Origin: an uncultured Anaerotruncus sp.
GTDB taxonomy: Bacteria; Bacillota; Clostridia; Oscillospirales; Ruminococcaceae
Direction: 5' to 3'
DNA: 6,007 nt
NCBI GenBank assembly: GCA_910586875.1
Contig: CAJUJI010000161.1
Location: 1 to 6,007, forward strand
Of the stretch, positions 5,837 through 6,007 are shown piece by piece (the stretch's first letter is position 1; each line of letters opens with the position of its first letter). The notes beneath the pieces were generated by a model. That model did not search any database. It was not told the origin of the DNA and saw only the letters and a list, made by a program, of their open reading frames with translations. Made by a program: the position numbers and the translations under genes.

Positions 5837-5857
5837 TGTTCCTGCGAAGCAGGAACA
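5837..5857. repeat. 9-bp perfect hairpin with GAA loop
   Basis: TGTTCCTGC (5837-5845) and GCAGGAACA (5849-5857) are exact reverse complements around GAA. There is no T tract after it, so it is not a normal terminator for mobC. It is the first of the hairpins in the candidate oriT. Confidence 0.8.
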
Positions 5858-5885
5858 ATAGCATTTGTGAAACGAACGCACAGCC

Positions 5886-5903
5886 AGCCCCGGCTACGGG
5901 GCT
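5886..5903. repeat. 7-bp GC-rich hairpin
   Basis: AGCCCCG (5886-5892) pairs perfectly with CGGGGCT (5897-5903) around a four-base loop. It is the second hairpin of the candidate oriT. Confidence 0.7.
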
Positions 5904-5914
5904 GTTCACGGGGT

Positions 5915-5931
5915 TTGGGGTACGACCCCAA
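5915..5931. repeat. 7-bp hairpin TTGGGGT/ACCCCAA
   Basis: The arms at 5915-5921 and 5925-5931 are exact reverse complements with a three-base loop. It stands 6 bases before the large 18-bp hairpin, as third element of the candidate oriT. Confidence 0.75.
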
Positions 5932-5937
5932 CAAGCA

Positions 5938-5976
5938 GAAACTGCGGTTTCCGGCATCGCCGGAAACCGCAGTTTC
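5938..5976. repeat. 18-bp perfect hairpin with 3-base loop
   Basis: The 18 bases at 5938-5955 (starting GAAACTGCGG) are the exact reverse complement of 5959-5976, with ATC as the loop. This is the longest perfect inverted repeat in the window and would extrude readily in single-stranded DNA. No T tract follows. It is the dominant feature of the candidate oriT. Confidence 0.9.
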
Positions 5977-5978
5977 GA

Positions 5979-5998
5979 GTCTTTGTGGGAACAAAGAC
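5979..5998. repeat. 8-bp hairpin GTCTTTGT/ACAAAGAC
   Basis: GTCTTTGT (5979-5986) pairs with ACAAAGAC (5991-5998) around GGGA. It begins 2 bases after the 18-bp hairpin and is followed by ACTGCTTGC to the window end. A hairpin just 5' of a conserved short sequence is the usual relaxase recognition layout, so this may be the nic-proximal hairpin. Confidence 0.75.
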
Positions 5999-6007
5999 AC
6001 TGCTTGC

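Larger units (their letters stand above)
5779..6007 (+). other. oriT: Candidate origin of transfer (oriT), hairpin-rich non-coding region
   Basis: No convincing gene occupies the 229 bases after mobC. Five hairpins with short loops are packed into the last 170 bases: 5837-5857, 5886-5903, 5915-5931, 5938-5976 and 5979-5998. Position directly after mobC, and presumably before a relaxase, plus this density of inverted repeats is typical of the oriT of MOBP-type mobilizable elements, where the relaxase recognises a hairpin and nicks a few bases 3' of it. The last hairpin is followed by ACTGCTTGC at the window end, so the nic site may lie there or just outside. I cannot identify the nic dinucleotide. 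Confidence 0.6.

Noticed and set aside
5737..6000. 87-residue minus-strand frame across the candidate oriT
   Set aside because: It is made largely from hairpin sequence and the mobC antisense strand, with no ribosome site or family motif.

Overview
The window looks like accessory, conjugative-element DNA from a low-GC-phylum gut bacterium (Firmicutes/Clostridia, Oscillospiraceae- or Lachnospiraceae-like). The basis is protein family content, not any housekeeping gene: a VirD4-type coupling protein, a PcfB/DUF3801 protein, a DUF5348 protein and a DUF6017 replication initiator in the order usual for Tn1549/CTn-like integrative conjugative elements (ICEs), next to a large serine recombinase and a MobC-like protein. 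Ribosome binding sites are strong AGGAGG-type sites.

Left half, minus strand (about 2665 down to 1): one compact operon reads repA (DUF6017) - DUF5348 - pcfB - virD4, with gaps of about 20-40 bp, ending in a planned 4-base stop/start overlap (pcfB/virD4) and running off the left edge inside virD4. pcfB carries an apparent single-base deletion in an A run that replaces its last 34 residues. repA contains a 15-bp tandem repeat in its middle. Its leader (2666-2865) has a 15-bp perfect inverted repeat and a strong terminator-shaped hairpin, suggesting attenuation control or part of an origin.

Right half, plus strand (about 2966 to 6007): a second, divergently oriented mobile module. It opens abruptly in the middle of a large serine recombinase gene (the first ~60-70 residues, including the catalytic serine, are absent). 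Then follow a small protein with two zinc-finger-like motifs that copy the spacing of two fingers on the recombinase tail, two 49-bp palindromic units with conserved ends and covarying arms, a Rho-independent terminator, mobC, and a 229-bp non-coding stretch with five hairpins that is the best candidate for an oriT. A relaxase gene would be expected just beyond the right edge.

Taken together this looks like a mobilizable element lying beside or inside an ICE, with a rearranged (deleted or chimeric) boundary near 2938-2966. The most unusual parts are the paired 49-bp palindromes, the shared zinc-finger module, and the repeats and leader of the replication initiator. I found no rRNA, tRNA, CRISPR array or complete insertion sequence.
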